Assembly: GCF_905147045.1 (NCBI RefSeq)
Contig: NC_065917.1
Span: 5,782,501-5,846,500 of the forward strand
Direction: 5' to 3'
DNA: 64,000 bases
From: Nymphalis io
Taxonomy: Eukaryota; Arthropoda; Insecta; Lepidoptera; Nymphalidae
In this document: piece after piece, positions 44,781 to 55,950 of the stretch
Position numbering within the stretch: the first letter of the stretch is position 1
Layout of the letters: every line of letters starts with the position of its first letter
Notes under the pieces: model-generated
What the model was told of the DNA's origin: nothing
The model's database searches: none
What the model saw: only the letters and a program-made list of their open reading frames with translations
Program-made: the position numbers and the translations under genes

Positions 44781-45780
44781 AACTAATCTTTTTTACCAAC
44801 AAAACTTTGTTACTAATTATTTTGAGACTGTCATTCTGATTGTAACTGAATTGTGATTTTAGCCATTTAAGTATCTAGTATAATTCAAGAATAGAATATA
44901 AATATATAAATTTTTTTGATTCCACAGCTCTAGTAGTGTTAGCCGTAACACCATAGTGACGTCATCAGTATTTTGATCAAAATCTAATATGTCCGATTAT
45001 GACTTTTTTCCAAAATTAAACGATTTTTATTTGTAACAATAGTCTATCGGGAAAACGTGTTAAAACAAGCAGATACTAGAGAGCACACATTGAAGACAGA
45101 AATACGTCCCAAATTGGTACATTACTATTTCGAGTATTAGTCTGTATCGAGCAAAACGACGAGCATGACAGCTGATAATAAATATTAAAAATGCCGTTCT
45201 CTGTATACATAAGCTTCACAATGAATGACGCGCAAAGAAATAGAACACGAAAGATCTCATACCACATGTGAATGCCTAAAATTGTTTATTTAAAGACGAT
45301 AAATATTTTTTGTTCCGAGTGACATATTTGAAGATTATAAATTAAAGTTGAAAAAAAAACGGTCGAATCTATCAAAGTATACTATTCTCAAGTAGTACAA
45401 ATTCATTTCACTTTCATTCAGTATCTATAGACTACATACTCTTTTATACAACATCACTTTGATCAGTTCGAGCTCGAGCAATATAAAAATAAAACAGAAT
45501 AAAAAAAACATTTATTTAAAAAAACAAGTAAAAAAAACATAACTAGTAGACATTTATATTTATAATGTCAATACATACTTAATAGGAAAATCAAAATATA
45601 AACACAAAAACGTTTAACTTAAAGCTAAGAAGTAAAGAATACAACATTAATACAAGAGTGAGGACGATATAACCCGCACGCGATCAGTGTCCCAGTGCGA
45701 GTGTAGTTTAACTACTCAATAGCGTTGTCGTCAACTGCGATTGGTATGGAATGAAAAAAGCGCCATCTAGTGGCAATAAC
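44781..45780 (+). repeat. Block c 3' flank, deletion junction, G segment
   Basis: At about 45052 the sequence jumps from a B start (tagtctatcgg) straight into the middle of G (aacgtgttaaaacaagc); unit I has about 1.1 kb more here. It contains the gcgccatctagtggc motif at 45759-45774. No gene. Confidence 0.78.
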
Positions 45781-47285
45781 GGAAATCCCATACAAATCGC
45801 AGGTAACGTCTACTACTCGCATTACACACACCAAAAAGCTCCATACGTGGACGTATTAAAACTTTCCAAAGATAGCCTTTACTTAGAAACAGAATTCACA
45901 TCCATGTCACACATATTCGTAACAATCATCTATCGACGTATTCAACGGATTCGTAGACTACACGAAATATACCGTAAGCCAGAGCGAGATTGTCCGGAGT
46001 TTACTTATACGTTTACAAACCGTTTCCAAAATTAAACGATTCTTATATGTCACAATATTCTATCGAGATATTCAACGGGTTTGTGAGAAACGAGAAAAAT
46101 GCTTTACGCTAGAGCGAGATGTAAAATATGCGCAAATGGTTTTTAATACCCATAAAATAATACACCAACCATCCATTTCACCATGAGTGAACAAGCGTAA
46201 TTATAGTTTATAATGGACATATAAAATTGCCGGTATATTCAATGTAAGAAATATTACAAGAAAAACTGTTTACGACCACTTTGAGAAAAATCCTTAACGC
46301 CATAAAATTGGCATTGTTTTTGCGAAATGTCGCAATTTCTGGTGAAAAGTCTCACCATAATACTCCTATATGGAAGCAGGAGCAGAAAAGTCTGGAAATG
46401 ACTATACTATACTGGAAATTGTATAAATATAGTGAGGAGAAAGCGAGAGAGTATACTTATGAACATTGTAATGAGAGATTAGTATTCCCTTTTTTCAATC
46501 AAGGAAAAAATGTAAATACAATGGTTACTTGTGAAAAAATTTCAACTTAGTACTGGTGCTTTGTAAACACAACAAATACCGCAATGGAAATTAATTCAAT
46601 ATACTTCAACAGAAAACTTTGAAGTAGAAAAATTTAAATGCGTTATTGCGAATATGCGTTTTCAGTACCTAATATTTGGGACTGAGAGAACATCGACCCT
46701 CGTATACTAAGAGATCATTGAGAAAAGCCGATCAATTGGATGGACACTGCAATAATAATATTACGTTTACAAATGATTGTAAAGCGAGGCTAAGAAACGA
46801 TATCGTCTATACTATAGAGTATACATCTCGATAACGTTCAGGAACGATTCCGTCTTACCTAAGAATCTAAAACAGAGTTCTAGACGCCATGAAAGAGTCC
46901 AAATTCATAAATGTTTGACTAATATACGTTTCAAGCCTGTAATATATTCAACGATTTTGTTCTTATTTGTAAATTTCAATAAAGTTTCCTGTCAATTTAG
47001 CAGCAATAGTATAACATAAAACCGTCACATATACAATGTCCATCGATCGACGATCAAAAATTCTTAAAAACAACAAAACATAAATTCTTTTAATTTGCGA
47101 AGTTTCCGTCCCAATTTACAACGTTAAATAACGTACGATTTTTAACGGACGTGATGTTTGAAGACAAACGCATACGTCAAGTCTACCACTGACAGTATTT
47201 TCGACACAAAGAGTAAGTTATACACACATACACATACGAAGTTATATATGCTTTGGGTAATTTGTTTTTTTTTTTTTAAATGTGA
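45781..47285 (+). repeat. B, A-core and D segments upstream of RTE copy 3
   Basis: Partner of 36306-37820. A core at 46875-46965. The shared 89-codon frame at 46281 begins with TTG, not ATG, here and in copy 2, another sign that it is not a gene. Confidence 0.75.
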
Positions 47286-47470
47286 AACAAAATCAACCGA
47301 GGACAAACTCCCCCAAGCCGACTGGTCTTCGTGGGGAAAAGAGACCACAACCTTCCAACAGAAAAGAATAGCAAACACCAAAAATCAACTATATATGTAG
47401 CAGTCCTCAATGTACTTACCCTGAAACAAGAAGAAAATCTCACAGAATTAATTTATGCTTTAGACATCAA

Positions 47471-48212
47471 GTGAGAAGAATGGGAGAAAGTATTACTTCC
47501 CATGCAGACTACTTACTCTACCATATAGGAGAGACCCAAGGTCACCACGGGGTTGGATTTATTATTAAAAAACATATAACTGAGTGTATAGAAGAATTTG
47601 TAGGAATATCGGAGCGTATAGCAATAATGAATCTGAAACTACAAGGATATAAAGAACCCTGGTCTATTGTACAAATATATACGCCTACAGAACAATCGAA
47701 TTCAGAAACAATAGATACATTTTACCATGATCTCAACAAGGCGATCCAAGAGAATACCCATAAAAATGTTATAGTAATGGGAGACTACAATGGTCAAATT
47801 GGAGCAAGGCGTTTAGGAGAAAACAAAATACTAGGACCATTTACGTATAGTAACAAAACTAGGAGTAGAAAGGGAGATAAAATTACCAACTTCGCTCTAG
47901 AAAACAACCTAACCATCTTAAATACTATGTTCAAGAAAAATAAAAAAACATGTGGACCTGGGTCTCGCCTGACGGAAAACAAAAAACCAAATTGATTTTA
48001 TAATGACTAACAGACCAAGTTACTTCAATAACTTCAACGGTATCAATAAATTAAACTTCAACACCAATCATAGACTGATCAGAGCAGAGCTAACTGGAAA
48101 GCAACCAAAAAAGCCTAGACCAAGACAAAGCCTCGGAAGCGCAAAGTTCGGAAAACATCAGATAGAAAATCTAACAACCGTCCTGAGGGACAAATTCATT
48201 CACAGATTTTAA
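47471..48212 (+). pseudogene. RTE-type endonuclease, frameshifted (copy 3)
   Basis: The translated first part (174 codons) is identical to copy 2, as is the second part. It contains GDYNGQIGARR and the same frame slippage between about 47945 and 47995. The identity with copy 2 is closer than with copy 1, as expected if units I and II are the most recent duplication. Confidence 0.82.
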
Positions 48213-48525
48213 ATACAACACTGAGGACTTAGGAGTACAAGAAAAATATAACTGGATGGAGAATAATATTAAAACACAGGCACAACTCATTGCAAGTACT
48301 AAAACCGAACAAAAAAAATGGTTAACAACAAATACCTACAACTAACTACTCGAAGATAAAAACCGCTTAATCAGCAAAAGACAAACACATGACAGAGGGA
48401 AACAGATTGCCAAAATTAGTAAAGAAATTAAAAATACAACAAAGAAAAATAGAAACCAAAGCAGAACTGAAACTATAGAAAAGTATATATCCAAAACAGG
48501 AGGAGTCAAAAAAGGCTATAAAGAA

Positions 48526-49017
48526 TTGACAAAACTAAAGGAATGGATGGTAAAAATGAAAAACGACAGTGGGAAATGGAAACATCGCAGAGCCGACATC
48601 CTAGAATTGACAGAAACTTCAGACATTCTCGATATCCTTCAGGCCGAAGCCGAGAAGGCTATGGATACTCATAGGCAAGATAAAGCTCCAGGACCTGAAG
48701 GAAACGAGATACTAAAACATAGCAAGGAAGTCTTAATACCGGTCCTCACGAACATATTTAATGATATCTTAATCACCGAAATTATTTCCCAGCAGTGGAC
48801 AGTGTCTAACATTATAGTGTATAAGAAAGGAGATAAATATGACATCGGAAACTATCGCCTTATTAGCCTTATGTCAAACATATATAAAATTTTTGCCAAG
48901 ATTATACTAAAAGGAATTGAAAGAACCCTAGACGAACACCAACCTATCGAGCAGGCAGGATTCCGTAAAGATTACTCAGTGATCGACCATATCTACGTAG
49001 TGCGCCAAGTTTTATAG
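48526..49017 (+). pseudogene. RTE-type RT N-terminal part with nonsense mutation (copy 3)
   Basis: Fingers region present (HRQDKAPGPEGNEILKHSKE, VYKKGDKYDIG, SLMSNIYKIFAKIIL, QAGFRKDYSVID). After VVRQVL the Glu codon GAG of copies 1 and 2 is TAG at 49015-49017. Similarity continues to about 49050 at the shared right junction. Confidence 0.82.
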
Positions 49018-49052
49018 AAGTACAATGAATACCAACTCAACATACTACCTTG

Positions 49053-49672
49053 TATCTCTACAAATATAGCCTTTACATAGAAACAGGACCATGTCTATGC
49101 AATGGAATAGCGCACCGAATACCGAGAAAAATGCTTTATGCTAGAGCGAGATGTAAGATATGTGCAAATGGTTTTTATAACCATAAAATAATACATCATG
49201 GTAAAAAGTGATGAAAAGTGGTGGAACTGGTGAAAACTGGTCAACTGGTGGCTATTGAAAAGTCTCACCACGATACTCCTTTCCTCAATTGCTTCTTATT
49301 TTGGCAAGCATGGCTAGTTGTCTCTTTTACACTTGACTAAGAACAGATACATCCACATTCTACACGTCCATCGGGTGTGATAACTTCAACGGTTTAGATG
49401 TCAGTAGTGGCGACTGACAATGGCGTTGTATTGATCGAAAGCGATCATCAATAATTCATAATTAAAAAGATATTTTTTTAAAGTTAAAAACTATATCTTT
49501 TACATTTCTTATATACTCAATCTCGCAAATGTAAATGTTGGGAGTCGCTCAAAAATTATTCCGCCAACAATTAAGGACGTTAAAGAAAGAAATGTTTGAA
49601 TATTATAGTACATAATTACACGATGACTCCAAATAATGTTAAAAATACTGTTTAGAATCCACAATATCTAAA
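49053..49672 (+). repeat. B remnant and A segment
   Basis: Partner of 39461-40080. The A core is shortened (ggacgttaaagaaagaaatg), identically in both units. It ends in gaatccacaatatctaaact at the left end of block d. Confidence 0.78.
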
Positions 49673-50174
49673 CTAATATTATAAAGAGGTAAAGTTTGTG
49701 AGGTTGTAGGGGGTAATCTCTGGCTCTACATAACCGATTTTGAAGATTCATTTACCAATACGGAGCCACATCATTTGTGAATGTCATAGGCTAGATATTA
49801 ACCCGGAAAATGAAAAGACTCTTTTCGTGGTAGAGGTGTTTGCAAAATAAGTCGGTGAAAAAACGGTCGAACGAAAAAGTTTATTACGAATGCTGCCCTA
49901 ACGATGGGAGACGTATGATTGAGTTCAAGAGAAAAGTTGTAAACTTGATAATGCCATCTTAATAAAAGACAGCGACAGCATATGGCTAACTTTTATATTT
50001 AAGTCACAAAAAGTAGTTTTTAAATTAAAAAAATAAATCGTTAGGTCAAGTTATTCAATCAATCTCTTTAGAAATAAATTCCTTATAACCAAGAAATTTT
50101 TATTTAGATAAAATTTGTTTTATAGTTTGTTTTTGGTTGCATAGTTCAACATTTAGTAAAAAAAACGATATAAA
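49673..50174 (+). repeat. 5' flank of DUF7869 block, copy d
   Basis: Terminal 13-mer ataaagaggtaaa at 49681-49693 and the shared leader. The leader ends in tttagtaaaaaaaacgatat just before the ATG; a splice acceptor (tttag) there is possible but unproven. Confidence 0.7.
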
Positions 50175-51014
50175 ATGTTACGAGAAGAAGTTCCTGGTCT
50201 CCTCATAATTTCATTTGATTGCGAGAAAAATCTGCCCCTGTCTAAAATACCTGACCAATCAACATACAAAAATTCACGCGCACCCATGACTACCAAGAAC
50301 ATTCATGTACATTTGGACTGAAGATGAGCGGGAGCAAAAGGTTCAAATGAGATTTGCTCCGCACTGTATCACTATATGAATTCTATGGACATGAATGGAG
50401 TGAGTCGACTAAGGTTAATGTCAGACGGCTGCGGAGGCCAAAATAAAAACTCTATTACTATATGTATGCTTATGAAATGGCTTTTAGAAACCACGAAAAA
50501 TATCAAGTATGTTGAAATGATATTTCCCGTGACAAGATACTCGTTCTTACCCTCGGACAGAGTTTTCGCCTGCAATGAAAAAATTATAAAGAAAAAAGAG
50601 AATATAATTAATCTGGTGATAATGAAAAGATTAATAGTGAACATGCAATTGTTCATAAACTAGCGACGGAAGTACCTATATATGACTGGAAAAAGCAAAG
50701 AATTTCTCAAAAACACTCAAAGTTGGCATTTCCAAAAAAGCAAGTGCAAAAGAATTTTATTCCAAAAAGTAAATCGTTCTGTAGTCCATGTTCGCGGTGA
50801 AGTTTCATATAGAAATGATATTCGATGTAGCAAATCTTTGACAAAACGTGGAAAGAGATTAAACTATCTAAATTTAGTTACTATACCAGTCGGAGTTCCT
50901 ATTAAAGCTGCCAAATTAAGCGATGTCAAAAATCTTTTGATAAAACATTATGGAGACGAATGGCACAATAGCGCAATGACCAATGACTTAGATCCTGGAG
51001 ATATAGAAAATTAA
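50175..51014 (+). pseudogene. DUF7869-like protein, decayed (copy d, complete block)
   Basis: ATG 50175: REEVPGLLIISFDCEKNLPL; frame change near 50320; RLRLMSDGCGGQNKNSITIC and SFLPSDRVFACNEKIIKKKE; another change after KKENI; then the Trp-Lys-Lys segment and VVHVRGEVSYRNDIRCSKSL, KRGKRLNYLNLVTIPVGVPI. About 60 bases are lost after KHYGDEW (no QACEGLSYYKNIF), and the protein ends LDPGDIEN with TAA. The VHVRGEV segment, broken in copies b and c, is readable here. The block runs 49681-51465 between inverted 13-mers. Confidence 0.72.
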
Positions 51015-51925
51015 GAAATTACTGATTTAGTTTAACTAATCTTTTTTACTAACTAAACTTTGTTACTAATTATTTTGAGACTGTGATTCTGATTGTAACT
51101 GAATTGTGATTTTAGCCATTTAAGTATCTAGTATAATTCAAGAATAGAATATAAATATATACATTTTTTAATTCCACAGCTCTAGTAGTGTTAGCCGTAA
51201 CACCGTTGTGACGTCATCAGTATTTTGACCAAATTCTAATATATCCGATTATGACTTTTTTTCAAAGACAAATATGTGTACTGTCTTATTTCAAAATCCA
51301 ATATGTCCAAGCCAGTTTTTACGATTTTGATAAGATTGAACGTAATGCGTTATATTTTTATGCAATTTGGGATACATATAATAAAATTAAGGTAAATAGA
51401 ACATTAAAATTTACAAAATAACAAAGTCTGGATCCGCAAACAAATTTATGGGTTTACCTCTTTATCAATTATCTAGGACATATTGACGTTTGATGTTTAT
51501 CAACTCATATACACTCGTAACAATTAGTTATAATTAAATGATGACCCCAAATAATATTAAAAATAGGGTAAACGTACAACTTTAAATGTCGCGAGTCCTC
51601 GTCGAGTCTTAAACTATTCCGCGAACAATTTATGAAGTAAAATAACGTAAAGCTGCGTATAAATTAACTGCGCGTAAGTAGCGAATATCCCTTCTATGTA
51701 GATTATGTTATAATAAGAAAAGTAAATTTGTTTTAGTAACGATACTATTGTTTATTTTAATACACATAACTTTATTGGGTTTCTTTAATTATACGTTGTT
51801 TTAATAGCACTCATATGTGTATTAAAACAAGAAAATATGTTACTAGCACAAATTGAATACTGAAATACGTACCAAATTAGGAGGTTACTATTTCGAATAT
51901 TAGTCCGTATCAAGCAAAGCAACGA
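51015..51925 (+). repeat. 3' flank of block d with terminal inverted sequence, then G start
   Basis: Shared 3' noncoding sequence with aatatgtcc-type motifs; tttacctctttat at 51453-51465 closes the block. The G segment begins at about 51510 and reaches the CR1 insertion at 51926. Confidence 0.72.
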
Positions 51926-52905
51926 AGTTGCTGCATATAAACGATCTGCTGAAACCCGGTATCTTTGGGTACGCAGACGACAGCACTGTAACGAAGAGAT
52001 ACAAATCCGGTCCCCGAGCTAAAGCAGCAGAAACTCGTGAGCACAGGGAGGCCTTGGTAGAACACATAAATTTGACATTGGAAGAGGTATCGAATTGGGG
52101 CGATGATAACCAAGTCAAATTTAATCCTACCAAGACTCAAGCCTGTTTGTTCACCGCCAAGAGGAGTCCATTCCACCTGACTCCGACTTTCCGAGGTGTA
52201 TCTGTACCCATCACCGACAGTATAGAGCTTCTAGGAGTTACATTAACATCCAAACTCAACTTTGGACAATACATTGAATCCAAAGATAAAACTGCTGGCA
52301 AAAAACTTGGCATCCTCAATAAGGTCAAGCATTACTTCACACCGGAACAGCTTCTGACTCTATATCCAGCCCAAGTCAGATCGTGCATTCAGTACTGCAG
52401 CCATTTATGGGACGGCTCTGCTAAGTACCAGCTAGAAGCTTTGGATTTAGTGGATCGTCGTGATAGAAAGCTCATTGGCGACCAGACACTGGTCACAAAA
52501 CTCCAGATCTTAGAACATCGTCGTAAGGTTGCATGTCTGTCGCTATTCTACAAGATATATTTCGGAGAGTGTGCTCAGGAACTATTTAATTTGGTTCCCC
52601 CGTCACCTTTTTACAATAGAACTGCGAGGCATCGAAAAGATCTGCATCCGTACGTAGTTGAAGTATTTAAGACACATACGAAACGATTTGCTTCCTCGTT
52701 TCTGATACGCACCGCCAAGGTCTGGAATGCCCTCCCGACCTCCGTTTTCCCCACCACCTACAATGTGGGTACCTGTAAGTCTAGAGTGAATAGGCATCTT
52801 CTAGGCAAGCGCGCTCTATCTTAGACTGTATCTCACTTTCCATCAGGTGATAACAGTCAAGCGCTAGCCTATACATTTAAAAAAAAAAAAAATAACAAAA
52901 TTAAA
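51926..52905 (+). mobile_element. CR1/Zenon-type LINE 3' part (copy 2)
   Basis: Same insertion point and 3' tail as copy 1; the terminal A run is shorter. Together they are one insertion that was later duplicated. Confidence 0.82.
51928..52824 (+). CDS. CR1-type RT C-terminal part, open (copy 2)
   Basis: A 298-codon open frame from the RT motif C (FGYADDSTV) to the natural end RHLLGKRALS. It includes LLGVTLTSKLNFGQYIESKD, LVDRRDRKLIGD, RRKVACLSLFYKIYFGECAQ and SFLIRTAKVWNALPTSVF. The first Met lies at the truncation point and is not a native start. The conserved frame reflects recent insertion; without the endonuclease and RT motifs A and B it cannot be active. It differs from copy 1 by one amino acid (K for R) apart from the 12-bp duplication. 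Confidence 0.82.
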   Translation: MLHINDLLKPGIFGYADDSTVTKRYKSGPRAKAAETREHREALVEHINLTLEEVSNWGDDNQVKFNPTKTQACLFTAKRSPFHLTPTFRGVSVPITDSIELLGVTLTSKLNFGQYIESKDKTAGKKLGILNKVKHYFTPEQLLTLYPAQVRSCIQYCSHLWDGSAKYQLEALDLVDRRDRKLIGDQTLVTKLQILEHRRKVACLSLFYKIYFGECAQELFNLVPPSPFYNRTARHRKDLHPYVVEVFKTHTKRFASSFLIRTAKVWNALPTSVFPTTYNVGTCKSRVNRHLLGKRALS

Positions 52906-54390
52906 AACTGACAATAAATAATAAAAATGCCGTCCTCTATTTACACCAGCTTCACCGTGAATGACGCAAAAATAAATAGTACACGAGAGATCTCATACTT
53001 ACTACACGTGAATGCCCAAAAATATTTATATGTAAAGGCTGTAAATATTTTTTGTCACATCCAAAAATTATAAATTGAAGTTGAAAAAAAACGATCTAAT
53101 CAACTAAAATATAGTATTCTTATGTAGTACATATTCATTTCTTATATACAACATTACTTTGATCAGCTCGAGCTCGAGTAATATAAAAATAAAAAAAAAT
53201 AAAAACATTTATTTAAAAAAAACATATCTATTATATTATATATATTTATAATGTCAATACATACTTAATAGGGAAATCAAAATTTAAACACAAAAACGTT
53301 TAACTTAAAATAGATTCTAGAACTATGGAACTATAGAATACAATATTATTACAAGAGTGAGGACGATATAACCCGCACGCGATCAGTGTCCCAGTGCGAG
53401 TGTTGTTTAACTACTGGATAGCGTTGTCGTCAACTGCGATTGGTATGGAATGAAAACAGCGCCATCTAGTGACAATGACGGAAATCCCACACAAATCGCA
53501 GGTAACGTCTACTACTCGCACTAGACACACCAAAAAGCTCCATACGTGGTCGTATTAAAACTCTCCAAAGATAGCCTTTACTTAGAAACAGAATTCATAT
53601 CCATGTCACACATATTTGTAACAATCATCTATCGAGGTATTCAACGGATTCGTAGACTACACGAAACATACCGTAAGCCAGAGCGAGATTGTCCGGAGTT
53701 TACTTATACGTTTAAAAACCGTTTCCAAAATTAAACGATTCTTATATGTCACAATAGTCATCGAGATATTCAACGGGCTTGTGAGTGAGATGAGAATGTA
53801 TCGCGAGACGAAACGAGAAAAATGCTTTCCGCTAGAATAAGAAATATTTTTTTTCAAAAAAAAAAAAAAAAAGAAATATAATTTGCGCAAACAGTTTTAA
53901 TACCCATAAAATATTACACCAACCATCCATTTCACAATTGAGTGAACTAGTGTAATTATAGTTAATATTAATAGTAGTATATTCAGTAGAAGAATTATTA
54001 CAAGAAATAATAAACATTATTTACACTTCTATAGGAACGATATTTATTTATTTGAAAAGGCACATCTACAGTTCATATATTAAAAAATGGAAATTAATTC
54101 AATATACTTCAGTGGAAAACGTTGAAGTAGAAAAGTTTAAATGGCGAATATGCGTTCTCAGGACATAATATTTGGGACTGAGAGAACATCGACCCTCATA
54201 TACTAAGAGATCATTTGGATGATTGGAAGAGGAAAGCCGATCAATTGGATGGACACTGTAATAACAATATTACGTTTACAAATGATTGTAAAGCGAGGCT
54301 AAGAAACGATATCGTCTATACTATAGAGTATACATCTCGATAACGTTCAGGAAGGATTCCGTCTTACCTAAGAATCTAAAACAGAGTTCT
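52906..54390 (+). repeat. Rest of G, then B and A-type sequence beyond unit II
   Basis: G to about 53345 (end of similarity with unit I), then a different G end with the gcgccatctagtgac motif at 53458-53473. B subunits follow at 53620-53800 with a poly-A run near 53860, then sequence shared with 21600-21770 (cgatcaattggatggacact). No gene. Confidence 0.75.
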
Positions 54391-54479
54391 AGACGCCATG
54401 AAAGAGTCGAAATTCATAAATGTTTGACTAATATACCTATCAAGTCTGTTAAGATATTCAACGATCTTGTTCTTAGTCT
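54391..54479 (+). repeat. A-segment core of the composite repeat
   Basis: Core copy leading directly into a Jockey fragment, with the same junction (ctggttccggtttgaatctg) as at 13500. Confidence 0.8.
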
Positions 54480-55950
54480 GGTTCCGGTTTGAATCTGTCC
54501 TCAACCAAAAATAAGGTTTGTATATTTAAAAGACGTCCATTTAGAGGTGTAGTTGTAGTTGTCGAAGACCTCTCCTTGCCGAGCATCATCAACGCGATGC
54601 TCGGAAGCGATGAGTGTTGGTCGGAAATGGTCTCCTTCTGTGAAAATGTAATGTCGCAGAAGGAGGCCGCGGAGCGGGAGCGGGAAGAGGACGCCGCTGC
54701 AAACCTGCTCCGCCGAAGAAGACTGGGGAGAAGAATGAGGCGCTATGCGCACCTTCTATATCTACCGCCGCAATAGGCGTCGCTAGGACTAGGGGGTTCT
54801 CAGTACCCTGGTAATCCCCATAGAGAATGGAGGCCTGCATACGCAGGCCACCCGTCAGAGCGTCACGGTAGCATGCGCAAGCGATCCCGTGGCGCTCCTC
54901 GTTATGACGGAAAGGGTACCGCTGGTTTTTTAGTGGGTATTCCGTTGTTCGGGGCGCACTCGGCGCCTCGGACATCGGCAAGCCCCACATACCCCCCCAC
55001 TGTTCCCGTGGGGGAAACGCGTAATGCGTTTTTCCAGCGTAAAAAAAAGAGGTGTAGTTGAACTTGAAGTAAATACTATAATGTTTGACGCAGTGGAACA
55101 CGTTAAATATTTAGTGATATGGCTAGATCGGTCTCTTAGATGGGTTAAACATGTTAGCGAGATTAAAGGTAAATGCATTAGGTTTTTAACTACATGTAAA
55201 GTTTTGGTTGGTTCAGGTTGGGGAATTCATCCCAAGCACCTACGTAGGATATATATTTCAATGGTCCGTAGTCGCTCAGATTTCACGAGCTTTCTTTATG
55301 GAGACAGTTCTCAGTCAAATATTAAAAAACTTGACTGGACTCAAAATCAGACTATACGTATTATAGGTGGTTTTATCAAAAGTACTTCTATCCATGTAAT
55401 GGAAAGTGAGCTTTCATTACAACCTCTATTTCTTCGTAGGGAATATTTGGGCCATAAATTTTATTTAAAAAATAAATCATATAAGCTCAATTCAATTGCT
55501 ACTTTATTAAATAATTTATCTGATTTAATGCTATCTTACTTATACCTTGAAAATTCGAGGTACCCCCGTAGCTTATGAAATAATAAAGTTAATTTTGGAA
55601 CTAAACGCCCACCTAAATGTCTATTTCTGCAATGGATCCCATCTCATAGTGGCATAAGGGAGAACGATTTGATAGATGAGCTTGCAAAAAACATGCACGT
55701 ACAACTGGCTTAATAGTAAAAACAAAACCATTCTATAGCGAGTGTTTATTTATTTTTTCTAAGAATCGTTGTTTGGAATTATGGAAAACTTATTTCAATG
55801 AAAGGTCCAATATGAACTTTCATATTTGGTACAAGACTATTCAGCCGGAACCGATGAGTTCTCCTTGGATAAATGTGGATGAGATAATAATGGGTCTCGT
55901 AATGAGAAAATATGATCGACCGAAAGTCATATCGCGTAGCCAATTTGATT
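54480..55950 (+). pseudogene. Jockey-like LINE RT/RNase H fragment (copy D2), split by an R1-clade insertion
   Basis: Sister of copy D1 at 13506-14190. It begins LNLSSTKNKVCIFKRRPF, is cut by the insertion at 54556-55047, then continues VKYLVIWLDRSLRWVKHV, GSGWGIHPKHLRRIYISMVR, LDWTQNQTIRIIGGFIKSTS and VMESELSLQPLFLRREYLG to a stop near 55578. Beyond this, RNase H sequence missing from D1 is retained: CLFLQWIPSHSGIRENDLID, ELAKNMHVQLA, then LELWKTYFNER and YKTIQPEPMSSPWI. The catalytic part of the RT is absent, and stops separate the pieces. Confidence 0.8.
54556..55047 (+). mobile_element. R1-clade LINE, 3' end insertion with target duplication
   Basis: A 492-bp 5'-truncated insertion flanked by the direct repeat agaggtgtagttg (54543-54555 and 55048-55060). 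It encodes the last part of an R1-type ORF2: SLPSIINAMLGSDECWSEMV, SFCENVMSQKEAAEREREED, then RRRRLGRRMRRYAHLLYLPP and a stop at about 54775. The GC-rich 3' untranslated region and an A tail (about 55041-55048) follow. It may be the same family as the R1-clade ORF1 at 1739-2679. It is much more GC-rich than its neighbours. Confidence 0.85.

Larger units (their letters stand above)
47286..49052 (+). mobile_element. RTE-clade LINE fragment (copy 3)
   Basis: Same span and junctions as copies 1 and 2, without the deletions of copy 2. It lies in unit II of the 10-kb duplication, while copy 2 lies in unit I. Confidence 0.82.
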
